Assembly (NCBI GenBank): GCA_003054665.1
Contig: QAYY01000009.1
Location: 1-64,000, forward strand
Length of the DNA stretch: 64,000 nt
Direction: 5' to 3'
Origin: Opitutaceae bacterium EW11
GTDB lineage: Bacteria; Verrucomicrobiota; Verrucomicrobiia; Opitutales; Opitutaceae
Shown here: piece after piece, positions 26,123 through 34,631 of the stretch
Numbering within the stretch: the first letter of the stretch is position 1
Layout: each line of letters starts with the position of its first letter
Translations under genes and position numbers: made by a program
Notes under the pieces: generated by a model
The model's database searches: none
What the model was told of the DNA's origin: nothing
Seen by the model: the letters and a program-made list of their open reading frames with translations, nothing else

Positions 26123-27088
26123 TCACGCGGGCCGTCGCGACCAACGGGCTGCGAGGATCCCCGCCAGGACGAGTTGCAGGGCATGGTAGATCAAGACCGG
26201 GAGAACCACCATGCCCAGGATCGCGCCGCCTCCGAACATGAGCTGCGCCATCGGCACGCCCGTCGCCATGCTCTTCTTCGAAGCGCAAAACATCGCCGCG
26301 ATCCGGTCCGCCGAATCAAACCCCAACCGGCGTCCTATCGCCGCCGATACGACCATCACCACGGCGAACAGGGCCGCGCTCAGAACGACAAGGAACAGGA
26401 TTGTCCGCGCGCCGTGCGAGGACCAGACGCCCTCCAGCACCGAATCGCAGAAGGAGGTGTAGACCAGGAACAGGATGGTCATTCGGTCCACCACGTGAAC
26501 GCCGGACTTGTGCCGGTTGACCCACGTCGCCAGCCACGGGCGCAGGAGTTGTCCGATCACGAGCGGAAGCACGAGCCACCGGCACAGGTCGAGCACCACG
26601 CCGCCGAGGCTCGAGCCGGTCTCGCCGGCTGCCGTCACGGCGCTCACCCAGAGGGGCGTGATCACCACGCCCAGCAGACTGGAAATCGTCGCGTTGAACA
26701 GCGCCGCAGCGACATTGCCGCGGGCCGCCGCGGTCATCGCGACCGAAGACGACACGGTCGACGGCAACGCGCAGAGGAAAAAAATCCCGATGCGCAGGTC
26801 GCGTTCCACGCTTCCGGAGAGGCCGAGATACAGCGCGCCCCCGAGAAGCGGGAAGAGCACGAAGGTGCAGCACTGCACCAGCAGGTGCAGGCGCCAGTGC
26901 AGCGTCCCCGCCTTGAGCGCTTGAAACGAGAGGCCGATGCCGTGGAGCAGAAAAATGAGCGCAACGCCGAGCTTGTTGGTCAGCTCCGGATGCAGGATGC
27001 CTTCGCGCGCCCCGAGATGCGGATAGACCGACGCCGCCACGACGGCAGCCACGAGGCCGAGCAAAAACCAATCGAATTTCAGCTTCAT
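26123..27088 (-). CDS. BASS/SBF-like membrane transporter
   Basis: 321 residues and about nine or ten membrane helices. It belongs to the SBF-like branch of the bile acid:sodium symporter superfamily. Recognisable stretches are ALIFLLHGIGLSFQALKAG, CALPSTVSSSVAMTAAARGN and CASKKSMATGVPMAQLMFGG, the last two being the crossover regions that bind Na+ in structurally known members. The natural substrate in this branch is not known; small organic acids are plausible. It follows murJ by 91 bp on the same strand. Confidence 0.85.
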   Translation of the reverse strand: MKLKFDWFLLGLVAAVVAASVYPHLGAREGILHPELTNKLGVALIFLLHGIGLSFQALKAGTLHWRLHLLVQCCTFVLFPLLGGALYLGLSGSVERDLRIGIFFLCALPSTVSSSVAMTAAARGNVAAALFNATISSLLGVVITPLWVSAVTAAGETGSSLGGVVLDLCRWLVLPLVIGQLLRPWLATWVNRHKSGVHVVDRMTILFLVYTSFCDSVLEGVWSSHGARTILFLVVLSAALFAVVMVVSAAIGRRLGFDSADRIAAMFCASKKSMATGVPMAQLMFGGGAILGMVVLPVLIYHALQLVLAGILAARWSRRPA

Positions 27089-27179
27089 TCAGGCAAAACG
27101 TCCAAGCTCGCGGGGCCATGCAGGATGCGGACCAGGAGCCGCCCATCTGCGCGACGGGTCCACGGTCCGGGCCTCGCCC

Positions 27180-28784
27180 TCAGCCGTTCACCTTGCGCAA
27201 ACCGAGCTTTCCCGCAAAGCGAGCGAGCAGTTGTTCGATGTCCTTGCGGCCTTCGATCCGGAGCGCCCAAACCACCGCAGCGTACACAGCCACGCCGATC
27301 GTGATCAGCACCGCGATGCCCACCGCGTCGTGGGTCACGCTCGCGCCGATCCATCCGGACCAGACGCGCCAGCTCAGCGCCACCGCGAGCGACATGGCGG
27401 CCGTGGCGATCAGGATCTTGGTCAAGTCCGGCCAGAGGTGGCCCACCGCAAAGTGCGCGCCCTTCCGCGTCAGGCGCACCTGCAGATACCAAGCCTGCAC
27501 CACGATCGCGAGGTTGCTCGCCAGCGCGAGGCCGACCGTGCCGAGCCAGTTCATCAGCACGAGACTGAGCACGATGTTGACCAGAAAACTGAGCACCGCC
27601 GCGCGCACGGGGGTGATCGTGTCCTTTTGCGCGTAAAACGCCCGAAGCACGAGGTTCACAAACGAGAAGAACGGCAGCCCGAACGCGAATACCGCGAGGA
27701 TCGGCATCATCAGCGCCGTGTCGCGCCCGTGAAACGCGCCGTGCTGGAAAAAGAGCCGGATGATCGGCTTCGCCAGCAGCGCCAATCCGGCCGCAGCGGG
27801 GATGTTGATCATCAGGATCAGGCGCATGCCCTTCCGGTAGGCCGCGCCGAGGTTCTCAAAATCGCCCTGCCCGGCGTACCGCACGATGAGGGGGAATATC
27901 ACCGTCGAAACCGCCACGGCGAAGACGCCGATCGGAAGCTCCATCAGGCGCTGCGCGTAGGTGAGCACGGACACGGCGGCGTCGTTGAGCGAGAGGCCGA
28001 TGAACCGCGACACCACCATGTTGATCAGGTAGATCGACGAGCCGAGCACCGTCGGCGCCATCAGGCGCACGATCATCTTCACGGGCTCGCTCCACGTGAG
28101 ATCGAACCGCGGGCGCCATCCCTCTCGCGTCAACGCCCAGGCCGGCACGGCCATCTGAAGCACGCCGCCCAGGAGGACGCCTCCACAAAACCAATACATC
28201 CGGCCCATTTCGCCGCCCTGCGCCCAACGAAGGCCGGCAAGCAGCGCGCCGATCATGCACAGATTGAGCCAGATCGGAGACAGCGCCGGCTCGAGGAAGC
28301 GGTTGAAGGTCTGCAGTGCGGCGCTGAAGACCGCGGCCAGGCAGACAAACACGAGGTAAGGGAAAAGGATCACCGCGAGCTTCGCGGCCAGAAGCCAGCG
28401 GCCGATGGTGTCGGGCTCCGCTCCAAACAGTCGACCGATCCCCGCGAGCCAGGCGGGCTGGCTGAGCAAGATCATGGATACCGCCACCAGCGCTCCGGAA
28501 ACGACGAAGAGCCAGCTCGTCACCTGGCTGATCAACACAAACGCGCCTTCGCGGCGCGTCTTCTCGATTTCGTCGTTCAGCGTCGGCACAAACGCCGCCG
28601 TCATCCCGCCCTCCGCGAGCAGCCGGCGGAAGAGATTGGGCAACTGAAAGGCCGTCGAATAAGCCGAGGCCAGGGCGCTCGTGCCGAACACCGCCGCAGT
28701 CAGACTCTCGCGGACAAGGCCGAGGACGCGCGAAGCCATCGTGGCCGATGCGACAACGCTGATGTTCTTCAGGCTTTTCGACAC
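27180..28784 (-). CDS. murJ: Lipid II flippase MurJ
   Basis: 534 residues from a GTG start (28784), about fourteen membrane helices. It moves lipid II across the cytoplasmic membrane for peptidoglycan synthesis. MATE/MVF-family hallmarks are visible: VVASATMASRVLGLVRESLTA, the lumenal-gate FRRLLAEGGMTAAFVP stretch, LMELPIGVFAVAVSTVIFP, and FALRAFYAQKDT-like sequence. The frame stays open more than 400 codons further upstream, but that part is antisense to pta and shows no homology. The GTG before SKSLKNIS fits both the family length and the divergent pta start 190 bp away. Confidence 0.93.
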   Translation of the reverse strand: MSKSLKNISVVASATMASRVLGLVRESLTAAVFGTSALASAYSTAFQLPNLFRRLLAEGGMTAAFVPTLNDEIEKTRREGAFVLISQVTSWLFVVSGALVAVSMILLSQPAWLAGIGRLFGAEPDTIGRWLLAAKLAVILFPYLVFVCLAAVFSAALQTFNRFLEPALSPIWLNLCMIGALLAGLRWAQGGEMGRMYWFCGGVLLGGVLQMAVPAWALTREGWRPRFDLTWSEPVKMIVRLMAPTVLGSSIYLINMVVSRFIGLSLNDAAVSVLTYAQRLMELPIGVFAVAVSTVIFPLIVRYAGQGDFENLGAAYRKGMRLILMINIPAAAGLALLAKPIIRLFFQHGAFHGRDTALMMPILAVFAFGLPFFSFVNLVLRAFYAQKDTITPVRAAVLSFLVNIVLSLVLMNWLGTVGLALASNLAIVVQAWYLQVRLTRKGAHFAVGHLWPDLTKILIATAAMSLAVALSWRVWSGWIGASVTHDAVGIAVLITIGVAVYAAVVWALRIEGRKDIEQLLARFAGKLGLRKVNG

Positions 28785-28836
28785 GCGCAGACCCGCGTCC
28801 CGCGGGCAGTTAGGAGGCTGAACTGGTGGAGATAGC

Positions 28837-28886
28837 GCAAGCGAGGAGACCGTACGGCGACGCCTCCAACTTCCAACTTCCAATTT
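28837..28886. repeat. Second copy of the GCAAGCGAGGA / CCAACTTCC repeat
   Basis: GCAAGCGAGGA at 28837-28847 is followed by three partly overlapping TTCCAA units at 28864-28886, in the murJ-pta divergent region. It matches word order and orientation of the element at 17773-17822. This suggests a small dispersed family; it may overlap the promoters here. Confidence 0.45.
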
Positions 28887-28973
28887 GCACCGTCTGCAAT
28901 CGGCGCGCGCGGCGTCGCCCAACCTCGCATTGACGCAGTCCCGGGCCGACTGCACCCTCCCCCTTCGCCTGTC

Positions 28974-30005
28974 ATGCCGATCGTCCCCAAAGTCATCGAG
29001 AAACTGCAGCGCCATCCGAAGCGCGTGGTGTTCCCCGAAGGGAATGATCCGCGTATCCTTCAGGCTGCGCGGCAATGGGTGACGAGGCGCATGGGAGCTC
29101 CGATTCTTCTCGGCGACCGCGCGCTGATCAAAGCGACCGCCGCCCGCCTGGACCTCAACATCCAGGGCATGCGGATCATCCAACCCGAGCAGAGCGAAGA
29201 CTTCGACACGTTCGCCGGCCAGCTCCTGCAACTGCGTCGCGACCGAGGCATGACAGCCGACGAGGCGCGCGCGCTGACCCGCGACACCAATTACTACGCC
29301 ACGCTGATGCTGGCCAACAGCCAGGCCGACGCGATGGTCGGCGGAGCCACGCGCACGGCGTCGAGCGCCCTGCGTCCCCTTTTCCAGATCATCCCGAAGC
29401 AGGAGCACGTCGAGACGGCGTCCTCCCTGATGATCATCGATTTCGACGAGCAAAAGGTCGGGAGCGACGGCACGCTCTTTTTTGCCGACTGCGGCGTCAT
29501 TCCCGATCCCACCGCCGAACAGCTGGCCGACATCGCCGTGACCACCGCGAATGTCGCCCGGCATCTGACCAACGACCTGCCGCGCGTGGCCATGCTCAGC
29601 TGGGCCTCGAAAAGCGACTCGCAGAATCCATCTCTCGTCAAAGTCCGCACCGCCACCGAACTCGCCCGCCAGAAAGCCAAGGCCGCCGGCGTGGAGCTGG
29701 AGATCGACGGCGAAATCCAGGTGGACGCCGCGCTCGATGTCGCCGTAGCGGAAACCAAGCGCGTCGGCGGTTCCGTCGGCGGCCGCGCCAACGTGCTGAT
29801 CTTTCCCGATCTCAACAGCGGCAACATCGCCTTCAAACTCGTCCACATCCTGGCCGGCGCGAACACCTACGGCCAGATCATCACCGGGCTCCAGCGTCCG
29901 GCCGCCGAAATCAGCCGCGGCGCCAGCGCCCACGATGTCTTCGGAGCCGCTGCAATCGTGGGCTGCCAGGCGATCGATCGCCGGCTGCTCTACCGGACGG
30001 TGTAG
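28974..30005 (+). CDS. pta: Phosphate acetyltransferase, catalytic domain protein
   Basis: 343 residues, the size of a single PTA_PTB domain. It interconverts acetyl-CoA plus phosphate and acetyl-phosphate plus CoA. Typical stretches are RVVFPEGNDPRILQAA, NYYATLMLANSQADAMVGGA, FADCGVIPDPTAEQLADIA, VAMLSWASKSD, and ANVLIFPDLNSGNIAFKLV. The BioD/DRTGG regulatory half found in long Pta enzymes is missing here but is encoded by the next gene. No acetate kinase gene is in the window. Confidence 0.93.
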   Translation: MPIVPKVIEKLQRHPKRVVFPEGNDPRILQAARQWVTRRMGAPILLGDRALIKATAARLDLNIQGMRIIQPEQSEDFDTFAGQLLQLRRDRGMTADEARALTRDTNYYATLMLANSQADAMVGGATRTASSALRPLFQIIPKQEHVETASSLMIIDFDEQKVGSDGTLFFADCGVIPDPTAEQLADIAVTTANVARHLTNDLPRVAMLSWASKSDSQNPSLVKVRTATELARQKAKAAGVELEIDGEIQVDAALDVAVAETKRVGGSVGGRANVLIFPDLNSGNIAFKLVHILAGANTYGQIITGLQRPAAEISRGASAHDVFGAAAIVGCQAIDRRLLYRTV

Positions 30006-30132
30006 CGAAGACACCTCCGATCCGCACTTTCGTCAGCTTCACCGATCGCCATCGCCGCCACTCACCACGCCACGATGCCGCTCCCGGCGTTTCGACGGCG
30101 TCCTTCAGCGAGCCAGCGGCCCACCTCCGCCC

Positions 30133-31290
30133 ATGCCAGTCCCACATCCTGCTGATCTGCCACCGCTGCCGCTCCTGAAGGCGCCCACCAACACGGTCAC
30201 AAAGCGCATTTTCGTCGCGGCGACGCGCATGAACGACGGCAAGACGACGACCTGCCTCGGCCTATTCGCCGCGCTGCAGTCGTTGTATCCGCGCGTTGGT
30301 TTCATCAAGCCGGTCGGCCAGCGCTACATCGAGGTCGACGGCCACCAGGTGGACGAGGACTCGTTCCTCCTCGACACGATTTACAACGTCCACGTGCCGC
30401 TCGAGAGCATGAGTCCGGTGACGGTCGACGGCGGCTTCACCCGCCGCTTCCTGCGCAACCCGGACATCGTCCGGCCCGAGTTGGAGGATCGCATCTGCCG
30501 CGCTTTCGACCGTGTCTCCTGGGAAAAGGATTTCACGCTCATCGAGGGCACCGGCCACGCCGGCGTGGGCTCGGTTTTCGATCTCTCCAACGCCCAGGTC
30601 GCAAAGCTCCTCAGCGCGAAGGTCATCCTCGTCACCCCCGGCGGCATCGGACGGCCCGTGGACGAAGTGGCGCTGAACAAGGCGCTTTTCGACAAAGAGG
30701 GCGTCGAGGTCATCGGCGCGATCCTCAACAAGGTCGAGCCGGACAAGATCTCGGCCGTCCAGGAATACGCCGGACTCGGCCTGAGCCGCCTCGGAGTCCC
30801 CCTCCTCGGCGTGCTCCCCGTGCAGACGATGCTGTCCGCGCCCAATCTTTCCCAGATTGCGGCGGAAATCGACGGGCGCTGGCTCAATGCCCGTCGCGGC
30901 GGCGCAAAACAACGCGTCACCCGCGTCGTCGTCGGAGCCATGACCGCCAAGGGTGTAGTGGATTACTTATTACCGGGCGTCCTGATCATCACTCCCGGCG
31001 ACCGCGACGACATCATTCTCGCCGCGATTTCCAGCGCCCAGCTTTCCCCGGACCGCTCCATCGCGGGCATCATCCTCACCAACGACATTCCGCCGCATCC
31101 GAAGCTGCTCGAACTGCTCGCGCAGACCGACATCTCGGTCATCGCCGCCAAGGAGGAGAGCTACACGATCACCTCGAAGATCAACGCGATGACGGTGAAG
31201 ACGCAGCCGCAGGACACGGACAAGATCCCGGTGATCAAACAGCTCATCACGGATCACGTGGACATGAAGCGCCTGCTCGACGCGTTTTAG
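30133..31290 (+). CDS. BioD-like/DRTGG protein, detached Pta N-terminal half
   Basis: 385 residues. An N-terminal P-loop domain (~22-215) has TRMNDGKTTT at 31-40, a dethiobiotin-synthetase-like Walker A, and IEGTGHAGVGSVFDLSNAQVAKLL. A C-terminal DRTGG domain (~215-325) contains VDYLLPGVLIITPGDRDDII. In enterobacterial Pta these two domains precede the catalytic domain and mediate allosteric control and oligomerisation. Here they form a separate protein encoded 127 bp after the catalytic gene, in reverse order relative to the fusion. I infer that it regulates Pta in trans. The start at 30133 excludes a compositionally odd upstream extension. Confidence 0.85.
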   Translation: MPVPHPADLPPLPLLKAPTNTVTKRIFVAATRMNDGKTTTCLGLFAALQSLYPRVGFIKPVGQRYIEVDGHQVDEDSFLLDTIYNVHVPLESMSPVTVDGGFTRRFLRNPDIVRPELEDRICRAFDRVSWEKDFTLIEGTGHAGVGSVFDLSNAQVAKLLSAKVILVTPGGIGRPVDEVALNKALFDKEGVEVIGAILNKVEPDKISAVQEYAGLGLSRLGVPLLGVLPVQTMLSAPNLSQIAAEIDGRWLNARRGGAKQRVTRVVVGAMTAKGVVDYLLPGVLIITPGDRDDIILAAISSAQLSPDRSIAGIILTNDIPPHPKLLELLAQTDISVIAAKEESYTITSKINAMTVKTQPQDTDKIPVIKQLITDHVDMKRLLDAF

Positions 31291-31464
31291 CAGACAGCGT
31301 CGGAGCCCCAAAAAACACGCGAGCCCAGCGCCCGGATCGCAAGCCGCCTCGCCCGGGCAAGCTTCCCCACTCGAGCCATCACGCTTGCGGGCGGATCGGC
31401 GCGTCCCCGCGACGACACCAGCGCCCCGCCCGCGCTCAGGATCATCCGGCAGAACTTCGCCACT

Positions 31465-31488
31465 GGGCGCGCTCCGCGGAGCGCGCCC
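31465..31488. terminator. 24-bp perfect palindrome between convergent genes
   Basis: GGGCGCGCTCCG followed directly by its reverse complement CGGAGCGCGCCC, lying between the convergent stops at 31290 and 31509. It could act as a bidirectional terminator after loop opening; no T-run is present. Confidence 0.45.
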
Positions 31489-31508
31489 GACTCGAACCGC
31501 ACCGGTTC

Positions 31509-33080
31509 TCAGCGCTCGCCGGCCAGACGTTCCTCTTTCACCTCCGAACGGCTCGTATCGGGGATTCCGCGACAGTCTTTCACCGAGAGATCGCTCACCT
31601 GTTTGAGCACAAAGAGATCCTTGCCGCCGTCGCCGCGCAGATCCACGTGCCGGAACTGCGCGCCTTGCGCGTGCTCGAGGACGATGCGCGGGCGTTCGTC
31701 CGCTTCCTTCAGGTCGACCCGGAGATCGTTGACCAGGAGATCGTGCACGTGCCGTGCATACATCGCCGAGGATGGCAGCAGGCCGAACATGCTCGGCTCC
31801 GGGTAGGCCTTGGGCCGTTCCGGTACGGCAAACGGCTCGCGCGGCCCGGTTACGCCGGGCTCGCCGCCCCGAAGGAAGAACGGATTGACGCGCGTCTTCG
31901 GCTGCTCCGCGACTTCGCTCATCTTCACCCCGCCCTGCGATACGATCGCGATGTCGCTCAACCGCACCTGCTCGATCCGGTGTTCGGGCATGCCGACGAG
32001 CAGGATGGGATAGCGCGGATCGACGCCCGAGGCGACGATGTGGCTGATGTTCACGCGGCGGATCCAGCCGACGCGGGTGCCTTCCGGACCGCGGGCCCGG
32101 TTGCCGAGGCGGAGGAAGATCGGCGCGTTGGTCACGTCGCGCATCGCGATGTTGTTGATCGCGATGTCTTCGATCTCGGCGCCGTCCACGCTCTCGATCG
32201 CGATGCCGCGGCTGCGTTCGAACACGCAATTGGAGATCGCGATGTTTCGGAAGGGACCGTTCGACTCCGTGCCGAGCTTGATGCGCCCCGTCGGGCCGTC
32301 GCCGTCCGGCGCCTTCCAGTCGTGGCGCTTGAACGTGCCGTCGAGAAACGTGCCCACGTCGTAGCCGCTCACCTGGCAGTTGGTGATCGTCACGTTCTCG
32401 GTGGCGCGGAGCTCGCCCAGCGCGTACGAGGTTTTTAGCACGATGGCGTCGTCATTGGGCGTGTTGATCGAGCAGTTCGAGACACGGACGTTGCGGCAGC
32501 AGTCGATGTCGAGACCGTCGCGGTTCGTATCCACCTTCACGTGATCGATCGTCAGGTTGTCGACTCCGGTCGCGAGGAGGGCGAAATGCCCGCCCATCAG
32601 CACGGAAAAATCGCGCAAGAGGACGTTGCGGCAGCGCTTCAGCGCGATGGCCTTGTTGCCGCAGGCGGGCCGCGGCACGAGCCCGCGCGCCAGTCCCTTG
32701 CCGTCGATCCGCCCTGGACCGACGATGGAGACGTCCTCGAGGTCCTCGCCCCAGATCAGGCTGTTGTGCCAGTGGCTGTGTCCAAAATCCTGGTACCGGT
32801 GCACGTCGCCCCAGTCGTTCGGCTCGGCCTCGTCGTACCCTCCGGAGGGATGACCCGGCACGGGCTCGGCCGCCAGGATCGTGCTGCCCGCCTCGAGGAG
32901 AAGCGTGACCTTGCTTTTCAACCGGATGGAAAAGCACCGGTACGTGCCCGCCGGGACGCGAACCGTGCCGCCCCCGCTTTTCGCGGCGGCCTCGATGGCG
33001 CGGTTGATGGCGTCGGAGTCGGCGGCGACACCGTCGCCGACTGCGCCGTACTGGGTGATTTCGTAGGAGGAGGGAGTCAT
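31509..33080 (-). CDS. Glycoside hydrolase family 28 (polygalacturonase-like)
   Basis: 523 residues, right-handed parallel beta-helix. The start YGAVGDGVAADSDAINRAIE is the standard GH28/pectate-lyase-like opening. The catalytic aspartates are visible as D188 (TNRDGLDID), D210 and D211 (NTPNDDAIVLK), and an RIK motif is present (GRIKLGTES). The usual G-H-G histidine site reads G239-Y240-D241, so the conserved His is missing. No signal peptide is apparent, unlike many polygalacturonases, so it may act on imported oligosaccharides. A secreted esterase is encoded immediately upstream on the same strand, suggesting one plant-polysaccharide unit. GH28 activity is likely but its substrate is uncertain. 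Confidence 0.82.
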   Translation of the reverse strand: MTPSSYEITQYGAVGDGVAADSDAINRAIEAAAKSGGGTVRVPAGTYRCFSIRLKSKVTLLLEAGSTILAAEPVPGHPSGGYDEAEPNDWGDVHRYQDFGHSHWHNSLIWGEDLEDVSIVGPGRIDGKGLARGLVPRPACGNKAIALKRCRNVLLRDFSVLMGGHFALLATGVDNLTIDHVKVDTNRDGLDIDCCRNVRVSNCSINTPNDDAIVLKTSYALGELRATENVTITNCQVSGYDVGTFLDGTFKRHDWKAPDGDGPTGRIKLGTESNGPFRNIAISNCVFERSRGIAIESVDGAEIEDIAINNIAMRDVTNAPIFLRLGNRARGPEGTRVGWIRRVNISHIVASGVDPRYPILLVGMPEHRIEQVRLSDIAIVSQGGVKMSEVAEQPKTRVNPFFLRGGEPGVTGPREPFAVPERPKAYPEPSMFGLLPSSAMYARHVHDLLVNDLRVDLKEADERPRIVLEHAQGAQFRHVDLRGDGGKDLFVLKQVSDLSVKDCRGIPDTSRSEVKEERLAGER

Positions 33081-33118
33081 GAAAGAATCAGTGCGGATGC
33101 CCGGGCCCCGGCCGACGT

Positions 33119-34033
33119 TCAGCGAGCCGGGGCGCCCGAGAGAAAACCTTGTTCGCCCGCCCAGGCCCGGAAAAGGTCCGGCCAGGAGCGGACCTCGCCG
33201 TTGGAACGGAGGGCGAAGCCGTGTTCGCCCTTCGAATACACGTGCAGCTCGGCGCGCACCCCCGCTTCCTGGAGCGCGCCGAACAGGACGACCGACGACA
33301 TCACGGGCACCTTCGAGTCGTCAGCGGCGTGAACGATAAAAAACGGCGGAAGCGGCCCCGCAAGGTTCGACCGGTCCGGCAGTCGGCCGCCGGCATACAC
33401 CAGCGCAACAAAATCCGGGCGATAGGCGGCCGACTCGGCGGCGGGCGCCGGCTCGAGCGTCAGTCGAAGGGCTAGATCCCCTCCCGCCGAAAACCCGATC
33501 GCGCCGACCTGCTTCGGATCGATCTTCCACTCCGCCGCCCGCCCCCGCAGCACGCGCATCGCCTGCCGGGCGTCGTCGAGCGTCGCCGCAAGCACGCCGG
33601 GAAGATCCTTCTTCTCGGGATCGCGGGTGCGGTATTTCAGCACCGCCGCGCTCATCCCGAGACCGTTCAGCCACCGCGCGACCTCCGTGCCTTCCTTGTC
33701 GAAAACCACGGTGCGGTAGCCGCCGCCGGGAAGCACCAGCACGCACGGTCCCGCCGTGTTTCGCTCCGGCGCGGGGAAAAACGTAAGGGTCGGTTCGCTG
33801 ACGAGAGAGTACGAACGGTTCGCCACCGCCGGATCACGCCGGTTGTCCTCCGCGACTTCGGCTTTCTCGGTGCGATAGCCCGACGGCGGTTGATCTCCCC
33901 AGAGACGCAGCGTCTGCTCCGCAAAGGCGGAGGGGCGGAGCAGGAAAAACGCGAGCAGCAGGCCCGCAGCGCGAAAGAGGCAAACTGGCCGCTGACGCTG
34001 CCGCGCAGCGGGGATAAAGAGCGACGGGGTCAT
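33119..34033 (-). CDS. Exported alpha/beta-hydrolase, carbohydrate-esterase like
   Basis: 304 residues with a signal peptide (RAAGLLLAFFLLRPSAFA, cut near 38). The alpha/beta-hydrolase triad is visible: Ser in GFSAGGD, Asp in HAADDSKVP and His in GEHGFAL. The oxyanion-type VLPGGGYRTVVF loop is also present. This combination is typical of exported acetyl-xylan/acetyl-esterase-like enzymes (BD-FAE/Aes group). It precedes the GH28 gene by 38 bp on the same strand, so it may deacetylate pectin or hemicellulose fragments before the glycosidase acts. Confidence 0.83.
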   Translation of the reverse strand: MTPSLFIPAARQRQRPVCLFRAAGLLLAFFLLRPSAFAEQTLRLWGDQPPSGYRTEKAEVAEDNRRDPAVANRSYSLVSEPTLTFFPAPERNTAGPCVLVLPGGGYRTVVFDKEGTEVARWLNGLGMSAAVLKYRTRDPEKKDLPGVLAATLDDARQAMRVLRGRAAEWKIDPKQVGAIGFSAGGDLALRLTLEPAPAAESAAYRPDFVALVYAGGRLPDRSNLAGPLPPFFIVHAADDSKVPVMSSVVLFGALQEAGVRAELHVYSKGEHGFALRSNGEVRSWPDLFRAWAGEQGFLSGAPAR

Positions 34034-34109
34034 GGAGCGCGAGGTGCGCCCGACGCTCTGCCAAGCCCCGAAAACCCGCGAGTACTTCTTCTACCGAACC
34101 GTCAGAACC

Positions 34110-34140
34110 GGAGCCCGTTTTCCCTCTGAAAACGGGCTCC
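34110..34140 (-). terminator. Perfect 13-bp hairpin
   Basis: GGAGCCCGTTTTC (34110-34122) pairs perfectly with GAAAACGGGCTCC (34128-34140) around a 5-base loop. It lies between two minus-strand genes, 18 bp past the stop of the upstream one. The T-rich lower stem could serve in place of a trailing T-run. It separates the small hypothetical gene from the esterase-GH28 pair. Confidence 0.6.
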
Positions 34141-34158
34141 AAACGGAGGTCGGCGAAT

Positions 34159-34467
34159 TCAGGCGACTCCAGCGCGGTCCAGGACGGGCTCCGGTTCGAT
34201 GAACCAGTCGATGCCCTCGGCTCGGGCGCGGTCGTAGGACCGCCGCAGACGTTCGCGGGTGGAGAACTGTTCGTACGCCACGTCGGTTTTGAAAAGCCGA
34301 AGGTCGTCGACCACCCAGCCGCTGCGTTTCAGCTCAAAAACGGCCTTCTCCAGCGAATCGAAAAGGTCGCGGCCCAGCGCGAGCACGGTCGCAATCCGGC
34401 GCTCCGGTTGCGAGCCCTCCTCGTTGGGCTGATAGACGGAAAGTTCGAGATAGTTGAGTACGCGCAT
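34159..34467 (-). CDS. Conserved-looking hypothetical protein
   Basis: 102 residues, no signal peptide or membrane helix. It opens with a beta-strand-like MRVLNYLELSVYQ and continues as charged helices (ALGRDLFDSLEKAVFELKRSGW, then TRERLRRSYDRARAEGIDWF). No family recognised. The start codon and codon use fit a real gene, it sits between a divergent flavin monooxygenase gene and a strong hairpin, and no other frame is plausible. Confidence 0.65.
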   Translation of the reverse strand: MRVLNYLELSVYQPNEEGSQPERRIATVLALGRDLFDSLEKAVFELKRSGWVVDDLRLFKTDVAYEQFSTRERLRRSYDRARAEGIDWFIEPEPVLDRAGVA

Positions 34468-34631
34468 GGGAAAACAGCCGATGCTACCGCTCTGGCCGGC
34501 GCGCGAAAATCAGGCGGGCTCCCGGGCGATGTCTCCACCGAATCGGTACGGCGACCCGGGAGGAACCCGACGGCCACATGGGGCGCTTCGGCGCCGGCTG
34601 GAAAACCCGCTCGCCGCGTGCATAGTTCCGG

